From: Zopfochytrium polystomum
Lineage: Eukaryota; Chytridiomycota; Chytridiomycetes; Chytridiales; Chytridiaceae
Direction: 5' to 3'
NCBI GenBank assembly: GCA_025765615.1
Contig: JAIVFJ010000523.1
Coordinates: 1 to 27,670 of the forward strand
Length of the DNA stretch: 27,670 bases
This document shows positions 1-10,171 of the stretch, one piece after another. Numbering within the stretch: the stretch's first letter is position 1; each line of letters begins with the position of its first letter. The notes under the pieces are model-generated. The model was not told the DNA's origin. It searched no databases and was given only the letters and a program-made list of their open reading frames with translations. A program made the translations under genes and the position numbers.

Positions 1-15
1 CCTTCCCATTCGCAG

Positions 16-422
16 GAATCAACGAGATGGCGCTTACCAATCCGATCGTGTACCTCTCCAACTGCTTCCAAAACGACGGCAGCGGCTACAGCCACTTTGC
101 GTACTACCCGAACGAGAGCGCCAGCAACAACGGCGAGCTGCCCGCGGCGGTCTGCAACTTCACGGACTACGTCTATTGGGAGCAGCCCTCCGGTTCGCAG
201 ATCACGTGCAACACGCCGTCGGCGGGGGCGCCGTTCTCCGGGTTCGACGCCCTGATCCAGCAGGACGCGCAGTCGCTGGCGGATTTTACGTTTGTCGGGT
301 CCGCGATCAAGTTTGGGCACGGTTGGACGGTGCCGTCAAAGTGCTACAAGGACAACAAGAGGACGCTGTACACGACAGACAAGGGGTACTGCCAGGCGAT
401 CTACTATTGCGAGTTTCGCTGA
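16..422 (+). CDS. 3'-terminal exon of an unrecognised, Cys-containing (probably secreted) protein
   Basis: The window opens in an intron: the sequence ends cgcag at base 15, a good 3' splice site. The reading frame is open from base 16 (two bases of a split codon, then Ile-Asn-Glu-Met) to the TGA at 420-422, about 135 residues. The Met at base 27 is probably internal, because the frame continues up to the acceptor. The segment has six cysteines (in SNCF, AVCNF, ITCN, SKCYK, GYCQ and YYCEF), many aromatic residues and two N-x-S/T sites, which suits a disulfide-bonded extracellular domain. I do not recognise the family. The signal peptide, if any, would lie upstream of the window. It is convergent with the kinase-like gene that ends at 942. 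Confidence 0.6.
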
Positions 423-941
423 GAGTAGAGGTGGATCGGGAAGCGGGGGTTCTTTTGTCCGTCGTCCACTCATCACAATACAATGGTTTGAGTTGCTGTC
501 GCGAAGCTTCCGTTTTTTTGATAGGGTAATGCCATTGAGAATCTTATTTGGACGCATGCGGGCGTGGGAAAACGCGGCGAGGATCGATGACCTGTGCAGA
601 ACCCATCATCGCTCAAACAAGCAGAGAGCAGAAAGAGACCTTGCGCCCGAATCCTGCAGAGTTTTGACATTCCCGCAACGACCAAGGCGTCAAACACAAC
701 GGCCACACTGACTACGACGCCATCTTCACTGGCTCACCGAAGGAGCATATGAAGGCTGCGCTCTGGTCGAGAGTGCGTTTCCTGCGATTTTCCTTGCCGA
801 TGCAAAATGACGGCCCTCGCTGGGCTGGTGCTCCCCCCGTTCATGCACTGCGAGAAAGTAGTTATCAGCCTTTGACAAACACAGGAACGAACGAGCTATA
901 TATTTGTATGCATTGAACAGGGCAGCCCCCCCGCACGTAAA
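423..941. other. intergenic region between convergent genes
   Basis: This is 3' flanking sequence for two convergent genes. I see no credible coding exon, RNA gene or repeat. Short open frames here are GC-driven and overlap on both strands. Confidence 0.5.
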
Positions 942-2172
942 TTACTTTTTGCGGGCACCTTGCCGAGCCGGTTTAGACGCAGATGCCGCGGGACGGCCGG
1001 AACCACCACTCCCACCGCCGGCCTTCTGCGCCGGCTTCACCGCCGCCGTCTTGCTCCCGGTTTTATCACTCGCAGATCCCTGCGCACGTGCACCGGTCCC
1101 TGCCTGGCTCTTCACCGAGCAGCCGGCGCCGCCCGCCCGACGGTAAAGCCGATCGGAGCTGCCGCCGTCACGGAAGGCAAAGCCGTGCTGCTGGCATTCC
1201 GTTTTGAGGAAGGTGCTTGTCGCCATCAGGTTTTGACTTTTCGCCTCGTGGGAGACCTCGCTTGGTTTTTTAGCTGTTTGGGGGGGGGGGGGGATTTGTC
1301 AAGAGTTGAGTTGCAACTAGTCGACGTTCGAGACGCTTACCGGCTCCCCAATCAACTAAACGAAATCTCGGGGCTCCCTGGGGGGGAAATGATACGGTCT
1401 TGAATGTACAGAAACCAATAAATGAATAAATGACATTTCCTCACGTTCTTTTTGGTGACCGTCGTGTCGACACGAATGTTCTCGGGATGCGAGTCGAGGT
1501 GCAGGTAGCCAGCCTTTTCCTGCTGCTTGTTGATCTGCCTCATGATCTCAAATCTGCTCGGCTTCCACCCGTCGGGGTTCTCCTGCTTCTCTTTCAGGTA
1601 GCCCGGAAGGTCGTGCGTGCCGACTTTCTTCTGCACCATGAAATCGTCGTCGTGCGCAATGTACTGGCCGGCTGTCACAAACAAGAAAAAAAAAAAAATG
1701 GTCGTCAAGAGAAGGCCCCGAGGTGGGGGGCGTGCATCCTACTGTACCAGCTTTTGTCGCTGCGACTTCGTTCTGGCCCCACTGTTTGCCCGCTTTAAGG
1801 GCCTTGAGGACAGCAGGTTGTCCCCCAGTCTTTGCCTCGTAGACGTTCGCTTCTCCGCCGCTCCCCATCGCGTTATCCCAGTCTTTTATCTGTTTTTTTT
1901 TTGCGCGGAACGAAGCGGGTTAGGCTGTTAAGATGAAGTCGCCAGCGCGCATCCACGAAGCCCTCATCCCCCCGCCCAACTCAACACTTCCATCTCTGTC
2001 AGCACAGGTAGAGACTCACATAGACTTTCTTCCCGTCGACATTAAGCGATCCGCCGACTGGGACGGCTGCGCTGGGGGCCGCGAGGAACGCCAGGAGGAG
2101 GACGGCGACCGCCGCGACAACGGCGAGGTTTGAGAGGCAAAGGCGGCCGATGGTGCTGCGCCGCGAGCACAT
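942..2172 (-). CDS. secreted/ER-lumen compact protein-kinase-like protein, five exons
   Basis: Exons on the minus strand are 2172-2020, 1889-1748, 1671-1445, 1377-1341 and 1273-942. All introns are GT-AG (130, 76, 67 and 67 nt) and all phases match, giving 296 residues. Residues 1-36 are a strong signal peptide (basic start, then AVVAAVAVLLLAFLAA). The kinase fold follows: glycine loop GSGGEANVY (60-68), Lys80 in AVLK, Glu92, catalytic loop HLDSHPEN (156-163, Asp158 and Asn163) and DWG (183-185) in place of DFG. The tiny 37-nt exon 4 carries the DWG motif, which supports the splice model. After DWG there is no normal C-lobe, only about 110 residues that become Gly/Ala/Lys-rich. HxDxHxxN resembles small-molecule kinases of the APH/choline-kinase type as much as protein kinases, so the substrate is unknown. 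The ATG at 2172 is chosen because it begins the signal peptide; the same frame runs upstream into CT-repeat translation. Confidence 0.75.
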
Positions 2173-2264
2173 TGCAATAAGAAGAATGAAAGAAAGCAAA
2201 CAAGAGAACGGTTCGAGGCGGCAAAACAACGGAGGTGCGAAAACCTGACACGGGGGGGTGCTGT

Positions 2265-2388
<124 letters not shown>

Positions 2389-4365
2389 GGTTCCGGGGAC
2401 GGTTGTTGAGCAGTGTTCAGTTTGCTGGCTCAGCCGCGGCTTCCGCGTCGAGACAAACCACGTTACTTTTTCTATTTTGGGCTGCTTTCGGGCAGGGCCC
2501 AATTCGGTTTTCAAATCCGTGACTGCCCCTTGTTTGTCCGTTCTAGGCCCATTGCCCCTTGGCCGCGCCCGTGTGTACCGCCGTAAAGCGCTAGTCAGGA
2601 GCAGGAGTGACCGCTCTTTGACCAACGCAGGTTGGGTACATCAGCTCCAAAAGCCGGCCATCGTGAGCCGTAGTCACTGCCCACATCGTCGCCGTCGGCC
2701 GCGGCCCGACAGGGGTCGCCGTAGGCGGGGAAAGTCGTTGTTCTGCAACCCCTAACTAGACGCCCGCGGCACGGACAAAAAAAAATCGGCGGCAGAACCC
2801 GTTGACGACCGATGTGTGCGGTGAAGCCCCCCAGGTTTCGCAGGAGCAAGGCGGCTTTGGCACACTGGAATCCAGATGCGACAGAACTGACGTGGACCGG
2901 GAATGCATTGCACATGGCGCGGTCGGGGATGCCAAACAGATTATATAGGAAGGCCGGACGCCGCTAGACGAACAGCGGACGTCCACGTCCCGCGTTCGGC
3001 GAGACACGTTCGGTCCAGGAACATGTCTCGGGATGCTCCCTGTCCGCCACGCAACAACCGCGTGTGCTTCCAATACCGTTTTTGAAGGGCGCTCGCCGCA
3101 GCTGCGGCACCGCCGCTTTGATCCGGCGAAATGAAGGAGGCGAGCGCGCTCGAGTTGCTAGGTGTGGGACGGTGGGGGAGGACCGACCGAGAGTCGCTCA
3201 GCAGGTGTAGATGAAATCGGGCGGCGCGCCGATGCCGCCGCCGCCAAGAGCGTCGTGACGGGTTGCGGCAAAGTGAAGTTCAGGATGGACGGGGTCGTAA
3301 AACAAGGTAGGAAGACTTTTTTAAAGCCACCAAACTTTGATGCACTCTGAAAAGATTCGTTGACAAATATCATAAGAGGCTGGGCGAACATGGCGTCGAA
3401 GTGAAAGGTGTGAAAAAGAAGAGAAACGATAACCAACGACACCACGAATCACTAGGATCTCTTCGATGTGGTTTTGCGACCATTTCTTTTTTCGTGCACC
3501 AAAAGACCCGAGAAGCACGGTGTGGGTACGAGTACCGAGCGAGTCACGCCTCCTTTTTTTTCGGGCCGTTAAGTGGAACTCCCGTGCCCGGAAGGCCGCA
3601 AGTGGGACCAGGCGGGCGTTGGGTTCCTGCGGCAGGTCGGAACGCGTTGGCGCAACACATAGGGTTGAGCGTGCGACCATTTTCTCTTCTTCACCCCGCG
3701 GGAAGGAATGCAAATCGTATTTTTCTGCCGCCATTTGTCTCCAATGTGTTGTTTGCTTGTTGCAATGCTTCATTAATATTGGATTTCCCGCGCCTGCTGA
3801 ACATTCTCTCGATGGAACGGCCGCCTTTATGCAAGTTTCGAGACGCCGCAAACAAAGCCGCTGTCTGTCTTGTTGCGTGTGGTCAGGCCGCGGCGCAAAT
3901 TAATTTTTTTTGATTATGTTTTAATTATGTTTTTGTTTCAGTTCAGCTTTCTATTTTCGGCACTGGCCAATCCCTGTCAATTCCGCACGGTAAGTCACCA
4001 GTACATGTAATACGTCACTTTTTTTTTTTTCCCCTTTTTCTTTTTCCTCTTTCAATTTAGCGGCGCCTTGCCCCCATTTGGAGCGCGGGCGCGAGCGGAA
4101 CTTGCGGGAGGGTTTCCCTGATCCGCTTTGGGGAAACCCAAGCCTGCTTAGCTTCCGAAGCGCGCCGTTTTATCACGGATGAAAATTTCATTTGCATTTG
4201 CACAGACTTCAGTTCATTTTGCACTCGTACTGAAAAAAACTCTTTATGTTTTTTGTTTTTGTTTTTTCGTTTTTTTGTTCTCACGCCCCTCAGCCAGCCA
4301 GCCTCCTGACCGCCGAGCTAGCGCATTTTTTGACTCTTTCGGCAAAGAGGGAAAACAGAAAAACA
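2389..4365. other. large intergenic region, divergent promoters, no gene seen
   Basis: This 2-kb stretch separates the kinase-like gene (-) from the Reeler gene (+). Open frames up to 176 codons exist on both strands, but none has a recognisable domain, signal peptide or consistent splice structure, and they overlap each other. Several T-rich tracts (around 3905-3950 and 4020-4060) and short direct repeats are visible. A diverged or lineage-specific gene cannot be excluded. Confidence 0.45.
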
Positions 4366-4366
4366 A

Positions 4367-4402
4367 CACTCACTCACTCACTCACTCACTCACTCACTCA
4401 CT
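4367..4402 (+). repeat. (CACT)n tetranucleotide repeat in a 5' UTR
   Basis: About nine CACT units end 28 bp before the ATG of the Reeler-domain gene. The tract is in the probable leader of that mRNA. Confidence 0.9.
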
Positions 4403-4430
4403 GTCTTGCCGCCAACCAACCCGAACGAAC

Positions 4431-5590
4431 ATGGTCCCCGCATCCTCCCTCAGCGCCCTCTTCGCTGCCGTCGTCGTGGCCGCAACATCCGCCGCCGCCC
4501 TGCCCAACGGCGCCCCGCGCTGCATCATCAACCCGGCCTTCATCGCCACAAAGCACGGCAACCCGCAAGCAAACGCGGGCGGCATGGCCCTGTCCCCCGC
4601 GACCGCCACCTACACGCCCGGCGGCGCCGCCATGGCCATCCAGATCACGGGCATCCCGACTTTCGCCGCGGGCGGCATCCTGGCGTACGCAAACGTCACG
4701 AACCCGGCCATGGTGCCCGCCGGGTCCGTCGAGATGCACGTCGGCGCGTTCGTGCCCGCTGGAACCATCCGCGCCCAGACCGCCCAGAGCTGCGCGACCG
4801 CCATGGCCGCGAACGAGAACGCCCTGTCGACTATCACACAGGCGAGCCCGATGAAGAGCGCGGACATGGCCACGCTCATGTGGACCCCGCCGGTACTTGC
4901 CCTCATTGCGCCCCGTTTTTTTTGGTTATACTGCGATTGTTCATTTAATTTTATCAGGCGACCGATGTCGGCCCGGTCCAGATGAACGTGGTCGTCGCCA
5001 CCGGCACCCGCGGCCAGCCGTGGGCCGTCCTCGCTCCCGTCATGCTCACTCCCGCCGGTGGAGCTGCCGGCGGCGCCGCTGGCGGCGCTGCGGGTGGAGC
5101 TGCTGGTGGAGCTGCTGGTGGAGCTGCCGGAGGAGCCGCAGCAAAGACGACCACCGCCGCCGCCAAGGCCAAAGCCACCACCACAACGGCCGCGGCAAAC
5201 GCCAAGACGACCACCAGCGCCATGGCCGCGGCAAAGGCCAAAGCCACCACTACGGCAAAGGCCGCGGCAAAGGCGAACAAGACGACCACGGCCGCGGCTG
5301 CCAAAACGACGACGACGGCGGCGGCCGCCAAAAAGACGACGACTGCGGCCGCGGCAAAGGCGAAGAAGACGACCACCACGGCGGCGGCGGCCAAAAAGAC
5401 GACGACGGCGAAGGCCGCGGCAAAGGCCAAAACGACCACGACGGCAAAGGCCGCGGCCACCACGACGACGACGGCCGCCGCAAAGGCCAAGGCCACCACG
5501 ACCGCCGCCGCCGCTCCTCCGGGCAACGCCGACCCCAACACGATCGCCGGTATCGACCCGAACACGGGCAAGCCCGCTGCGCTTGCGTGA
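4431..5590 (+). CDS. secreted Reeler-domain protein with Gly/Ala and Ala/Lys/Thr repeat tail
   Basis: Exons are 4431-4892 and 4958-5590 with a 65-nt GT-AG intron in phase 0; the product is 364 residues. Residues 1-21 are a signal peptide (SLSALFAAVVVAATSAAA). Residues about 22-185 fit the Reeler fold: PNGAPRC near the start, the HGNPQ segment, ATYTPGGAAMAIQITG, a conserved Cys in AQSCATA, then LMWTPP spanning into VVVATGTRG and WAVLAP. Residues 188-215 are seven GGAA units, and about 217-340 are irregular blocks of Ala, Lys and Thr-Thr-Thr. The tail is strongly basic and rich in likely O-mannosylation sites. There is no GPI-type hydrophobic end, so the protein is probably soluble or bound by charge to wall or matrix polymers. 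Reeler domains are best known from animal extracellular proteins. The domain call is by eye; the tail's role is inference. Confidence 0.75.
5057..5519 (+). repeat. coding low-complexity repeats: (GGAA)7, then Ala/Lys/Thr blocks
   Basis: At 5057-5140 a degenerate 12-bp unit (ggn ggn gcn gcn) encodes Gly-Gly-Ala-Ala seven times. From 5141 to about 5519 the DNA is built from gcn, aag and acn codons that read as Ala-Lys-Thr blocks. The composition leaves all antisense and shifted frames open too, which produces long false open frames over this interval. Confidence 0.9.
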
Positions 5591-6359
5591 TCCGGTTTTT
5601 GCTGCATTTTTCTTACACTAGTTCTCTTTTATCGTATCTCCATTCGGCTCAACTCCACCCCACCCCCAAGGTCTTTTGTGTGTTTCTATTTTTTTTTCTT
5701 GTTTGCGACGCCGCACAGGCACTCTATTCCCTGCCGTCCCGCTCTCGAGGTAGCAGATACTCCTTATCCCTTCCTCCCCGTTGTACTTTTCTCATTTTCA
5801 ACTATTCCTCGGTTCACGCGTTCGCGCTCTCCATTTCATTCCTCGCACCGTTTTTGCTTTGTGCATAAAAGGACACAAAGGCGAGAAAAACAACAGTGCT
5901 GGTCCACGCTGTGGTGTAAAAACTCGGAAGAATCGGAGTTCAATCTTGGCCCTTCTAATCTCTCCTGACGGGTTGTTTTGCAGTAGAAGCGTACAAGGAG
6001 CGGGTAGGGTCACACAGACAGGAAAGAAAAAGCACGAGGGAAGGGTGGTTTTTGGGCCCCACGTTCGTTTCGCCTCCGCCCCAAAGCATTGGGGGGGACT
6101 TTTTCGTGAGCCGTTCGTCGCCGGGAAAGCAGATTTTGAAGTTGGGTTTCTGAAACAGCCACAACCTGGCCGCGGCCTTCTCGTTTCAGTTTTTCCTTTC
6201 ATTTTTGTTTGAACAATGCTCTACTGATCTTAAAAAAAAAAACGCTCAGATATTGGCGAGCGGGCAGCGAGCCCATACACATAAAAAAAAACAAAAAAAC
6301 AAACAAGCAAAAGTCAAGCCGGAACCAACACTCTACAATGCGCACGAGAAAGGCACAGC
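5591..6359. other. intergenic region between convergent Reeler and GH76 genes
   Basis: T-rich and A-rich sequence that would contain both 3' UTRs. A-rich runs at 6231-6242 and 6281-6300 lie just beyond the GH76 stop. No coding exon is supported. Confidence 0.5.
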
Positions 6360-7937
6360 TCAAAAGTGAGCGAGCACGCACCCCAACGCGACCGCAAACA
6401 CACACCCGCCCAACGACCGCGCCACCCGCACTCCACGGATCGCCGCCGACTTTGGCCTTGTCCCGACGACGGCGTTATTATCCGGCCTCTTGGCGGGCGG
6501 CGCGAACCCGTTGATGCGCACCATCCCGTTCAGAAAGCTCAGCACCTCAATCTGATCGCGCGGGTTCGTACCGTTCGGAAACGTGTACTGCTTCGGCACG
6601 GGGTTCATCGTCCTCACGCAGTTCCAGTCGTCGGTGCAGGGGTCCGCCGCGAGCAGCCGCCTTCCCTGCGCGACCATGACGGACCTGATCTCTTCCCGGA
6701 CGTCGGCGCGCGCGTCCGGGAGGAGCCGGTACATGTCGGCGAGGGTCTCGTAGACGGGGAAGTTGAAACCGGTCGGGTCCTTGCAGACGAAGCGCGGGGA
6801 GGAGCCGCAGAGGGGTTCGCGGAAGCGGCCGGTGGACGGGTCGATGAAGGTGGCCTTCCAGTAGGCAAAGTATCGGAGCCCGTCGGTGAGGAAGGACGGG
6901 TTCCCCGTGGCGTTGGAGAGGGCGACGCCGGCCATGGCCATCGGGGTGTACAGGTACGACCACGAGTTTGCGTCCTTTGTGCACTTGTCGTCGGTGTAGA
7001 CGGCGTCGTGGATCAAGTAGGTGTCGCGGTCGGTCAGCACCGTGACGATCCAGTCCCAAAAGGTCCTTGCAATGTCCAGGTACGCCGGAGCCCTTGTGGC
7101 GTGGTAGAGGCGGATTGCGAACCACACGACCTGGACGTTTGTGATTGCCGTTTTTCCGAGACGGAGGTTCGCTTCGTTCGCGTTTCTGTCGCGGGACCAG
7201 TACGCGCCGCCGCCGCAGCGGTCGTCGACCTGCTCGAGGATGCGGAACAGGGTAAAGTTGCCGACGTGAAGCCAGGACGGGCGCACGGTGCCGTCGGGTG
7301 AGGCGATGGTGTCGGTGTCTTTGGTGCCGTACAGCTCGGAGCCCGTGAGGGCGGCGAGACCCCACCAGCCAATATCGTCGTTCCACTTGCCGCCGCAGTT
7401 TCCCTCGCAGCCGAAGAGAAAGTCGCCGCGGTCGTTCATTGCCTTTGTCATTGCGGTGTTGACGAACGACGACATGGTGTAGTCACCGGAGTAGTGCATG
7501 TAGTCTAAAATCGTCTGTCGTTGGGAATGAAACGTTTTGTGAGCAGGTCGTCGGGGATCCAGTTGAACAATTTCAGATTTCCTTTTTGACTCACGTTAAA
7601 GTATATTCCCGACTCGTGCCACTGGACAATGTTCATATCCCACGCTCCCCAAAAGTCGTTCCAGGTTGAGAAAGTAAAGTAGGTCGTCATCCATCGTGAA
7701 ACTCCTTTTGCGGCGGCGAGGGTCGCGGCTTTCGAATTATGGCAAATGAGCGCCGTACTGCTTGTTAGCGAATTGGAGCAGCGGTTCACGATCCGGCATG
7801 GCGCGATTGTCCTCACCAGGGTCTGCCAGATCGATGGCTGGGGTGGCAGCAACGTTTACCACCGCGGCTGCAGCTGCGAAGGCGGCGGCGGCGACGGCGC
7901 GGGTGAGGGTGGGGGAGTGCGAGGACGAAGGGGACAT
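6360..7937 (-). CDS. glycoside hydrolase family 76 (alpha-1,6-mannanase / DFG5-DCW1-like), three exons
   Basis: Exons on the minus strand are 7937-7817, 7728-7595 and 7514-6360. The introns (88 and 80 nt) begin GTGAGG and GTGAGT, and phases match, giving 469 residues, the usual length for fungal family members. Residues 1-33 are a signal peptide (AVAAAAFAAAAAVVNVAATP). GH76 signatures follow: WHESGIYFNTILDY across the second junction (matching the family's tryptophan/Gly-rich substrate region), then NDDIGWWGLAAL with the paired catalytic Asp at 131-132. Later family-like stretches include YTPMAMAGVALSNATGN and RDQIEVLSFLNGMV. The last 16 residues are hydrophobic (GGCVFAVALGCVLAHF), compatible with a weak GPI signal. 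In yeasts such GPI-anchored proteins are thought to cross-link GPI mannoproteins to wall glucan. The family call is confident; anchoring is inference. Confidence 0.88.
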
Positions 7938-9040
7938 GATGACGAAGTAGTGGTCGCCGGATTTGAGGGGGGTGCTTTTTTTTGCTTCACTTTTTCCTCG
8001 GGGATCAAAAACGGTCGTTGTCTCGTTGATGATCGGACTTTAAAAGAAAAGGAGCCAAATTCATCAAATTGATGAGGCATTGTCTCATACGGGCGGGCGG
8101 AGATTTGCAAAACGGAAAGCGACAGACCAATTTGCAAAACGCAAAGCCACACTCCAAACACGGTGAGACAAACAAGTGAGGGCGGAAACTCCATTCCAAT
8201 GTGGCCTGGTTTGGCCGGCATGGCTACTGCTTGGATGGCGGCAAACGCTACATACGTACGGCATGCTCTCAAAACCACTAGATTGTCTGTCACTGCCGGT
8301 GGGAAGTGTCGGAGGCAATTTTGGACAAACCAAACAATAACGAATCCCATCCCTTTAAAAGCGTAGCTCTTGGCCGCGTTGAGGGAGGTCGGCAAGGCGG
8401 AATTTGGGAGAAGGAGTGGCAAGAGGAATTAATCCAACGATACAGATCGATACACCAAAGTGAAACGACAGAGTCGTCCATCAGGCAGTTGCAAATGTTG
8501 AGAAACAGTCCGTCTTCATCCTCCACCAGTTTCCACCAGCCAAGGACACTAACCTGTCCTTCGCCACTCGCACAACAAATGCCTGTCTGCGACTTGCTCC
8601 TCCCTCGACGGTCGGGAAGCCACCAACGGAGAATGCCGAAGCGCTGCCCTACGCACACGGATGGACGATAACGGCTCTGGTCTCAACGGGGCGCTGCATG
8701 GTGCGTTACGCGTTTGATGGAAGCACATCTCGACCAAGGCGGTGTCGCTGCGGCGAGCTCTTTGTGCTGTGTTGAAGCGCCAGCGCTTACAACATGTCCT
8801 TGTCAAATCGTGACAGTCGATGACTTCCTCTTCGACAGCAGCAATCCAACGCCTGGCAAGTGCACAGCAGAAAAAAGGTTGACACTGCAAGAGTACTCTT
8901 GTTCGATATGCAATCCTCACAAAGCGGGCAAAAAGAATGCGAATTTCCGGTTCAATAAGCTTGGAAAGAATAACAACGACATCATCAAAAAGCATCCGAT
9001 CTGGCATCAACCGTTACGGATCGTCTGCGCAGAGGGCCCA
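7938..9040. other. intergenic region, no gene recognised; short direct and inverted repeats
   Basis: This is the upstream region of the GH76 gene and 3' flank of the COX14-like gene. Open frames of 120-190 codons occur on both strands but match nothing I recognise. Visible structure: an inverted repeat TCATCAA-a-TTGATGA at 8061-8075 and a 17-bp direct repeat (TTTGCAAAACG, then G or C, then AAAGC) at 8104-8120 and 8131-8147. Confidence 0.45.
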
Positions 9041-9320
9041 TTACTAGTAGCAGCGGAAAACAATAGGAATGACTTCGTTAGTACGCAAGCGATCTTTGAT
9101 CAAAAGGTTCCGCGATCTGTCGTTGCGGCGGATCTGCCCCTGGCGTCAACCTCACCTTGTTGCCGTTCTCAAGCGCCTTGACTGCCTGCGCCTGCCGCAC
9201 GGTGCGGATCGCCCTGTAGCAGAAGTCCAGCCCGAGGAGGCCGGTGATGCCGATGAGCGACCATCCCGCGAAGAGGTGCATGCGATCGAAAAGAGCCTTG
9301 CGTGGCGCTGCGATGGCCAT
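9041..9320 (-). CDS. small single-span mitochondrial-type membrane protein, COX14-like
   Basis: The ATG is at 9320. Exon 1 (9320-9156) encodes 55 residues ending ALENGNK. It is followed by a canonical intron (9155-9044): donor AAG|GTGAGG, a perfect TACTAAC branch site and acceptor CTACTAG. The first codon after the acceptor is TAA (9043-9041), so the spliced product is 55 residues. Without splicing, the frame continues to a stop at 9078 (80 residues). The protein has a short basic start with the motif DRMHLFAGW, one hydrophobic span (about 17-36), then a basic, Gln/Arg-rich tail. Size and layout resemble the cytochrome c oxidase assembly factor COX14, but similarity is too weak to name the gene. 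It is divergent from bL35m, another gene for a mitochondrial protein, which fits a mitochondrial role. Confidence 0.6.
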
Positions 9321-9559
9321 CTCTTGGGTTTGTGTGCGATTGGTGGTCTGACAAGTCAGAAACTTTGTGAAGGATGGTCGCGATGGGTGGGGTTGACCTT
9401 GACGACACTCCCCCCCCCCCGCGAAACCGATCGAGCGTATCCCTAACGACTTCACGAAACCGAGCTTTCCGCCTCCAACTTGCAGGACTCCTCCGATCCG
9501 CATTAGATCGGCGAATTACGTCCATCCCGCCGTCCAGATCGCTCGTTCTCCGACCTCAA
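9321..9559. promoter_or_regulatory. candidate bidirectional promoter of two mitochondrial-protein genes
   Basis: Only 239 bp lie between the start codons of the COX14-like gene (-) and the bL35m gene (+, using the ATG at 9560). The interval must hold both core promoters and leaders. It contains a C11 run near 9410-9420. No binding site is asserted. Confidence 0.45.
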
Positions 9560-10099
9560 ATGCTATCCACCCTCCCCACATCAACATCCTCCACGACCCG
9601 CACGACTCTCTCTACCGTCTTCGCCCTCATCCACACCATATCACCGATGGCATCCACCGTGTGGCGACCGACGCCTTACAACGCGCTCTTTCTTGGCCTG
9701 AGCCTTCTGGGCGGCGTCCGCTACAAGTCGAAGGAACCCGCGATCCGGCTGCGCCCGCGGCACCGCAAGACGGCGAGCGTGCGGAAGGGGAAAAAGTACA
9801 AGCTGAAGAACCACCGCGGCGCGCTGACTCGGTACGTGGGGGGAAGGGCAAATTTTCTACTCTCCTGTTTCCAGAGCATCTTTGGAAACTAAAACAAACA
9901 CTGCAACCAAACCCCCAGTCAAGATGGCTGCTCATCCGCGGCGGCCAGTTCAAGCGCGCGCAGGCGGGAAACCACCACCTGAACCGCAAGAACCGGGCGT
10001 GGAAGTCGCGGATCAAGAGGCGGCGCGCGCGGTCGCCCGACGCAGGCGAGGATTCTCAAGAAGCTGATGCCGTACTGGCGGCGGCGGTACATGCGATGA
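9560..10099 (+). CDS. mitochondrial ribosomal protein bL35m, with an apparent frameshift near the 3' end
   Basis: Exon 1 runs from an ATG at 9560 (or 9647) to 9831; the intron is 9832-9923 (GTACGT...AAG) with matching phase. The joined sequence shows the bL35 core: KYKLKNHRGALTR, then GGQFKRAQAGNHHLNRKNR and a basic stretch. The N-terminal part is Ser/Thr/Arg-rich, as expected of a mitochondrial presequence. At about 10025-10032 (cgcgcgcgg) the frame must shift by one base: the conserved C-terminus ILKKLMPYW is in another frame and ends at TGA 10097-10099. Unshifted, the frame ends at 10137 with an unrelated tail. Since bL35m is normally single-copy and needed for mitochondrial translation, a sequencing indel in the GC repeat is more likely than gene death, but this is not decidable here. 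The start is uncertain. Confidence 0.75.
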
Positions 10100-10171
10100 A
10101 GCTGGTGGTTTGGAGGGAGAGTGTCACCGTAGGTTAGAGTTGCGGAAGTGGGGTGACCGTCCAAGGGCCGT

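Noticed and set aside
3321..3913. Overlapping 170-176-codon frames on both strands
   Set aside because: No recognisable motif, no splice logic and mutual overlap; GC-rich DNA opens such frames by chance.
4954..5607. 217-codon open frame antisense to the Reeler tail, reading Val/Ala-rich hydrophobic stretches
   Set aside because: It is the mirror of the (GCN/ACN/AAG)n coding repeat; it has no independent support, and the sense frame has a signal peptide, a matching intron and a domain.
8306..9181. Plus-strand frames of 121 and 155 codons between GH76 and the COX14-like gene
   Set aside because: No family resemblance; the second overlaps the COX14-like exon and intron antisense.
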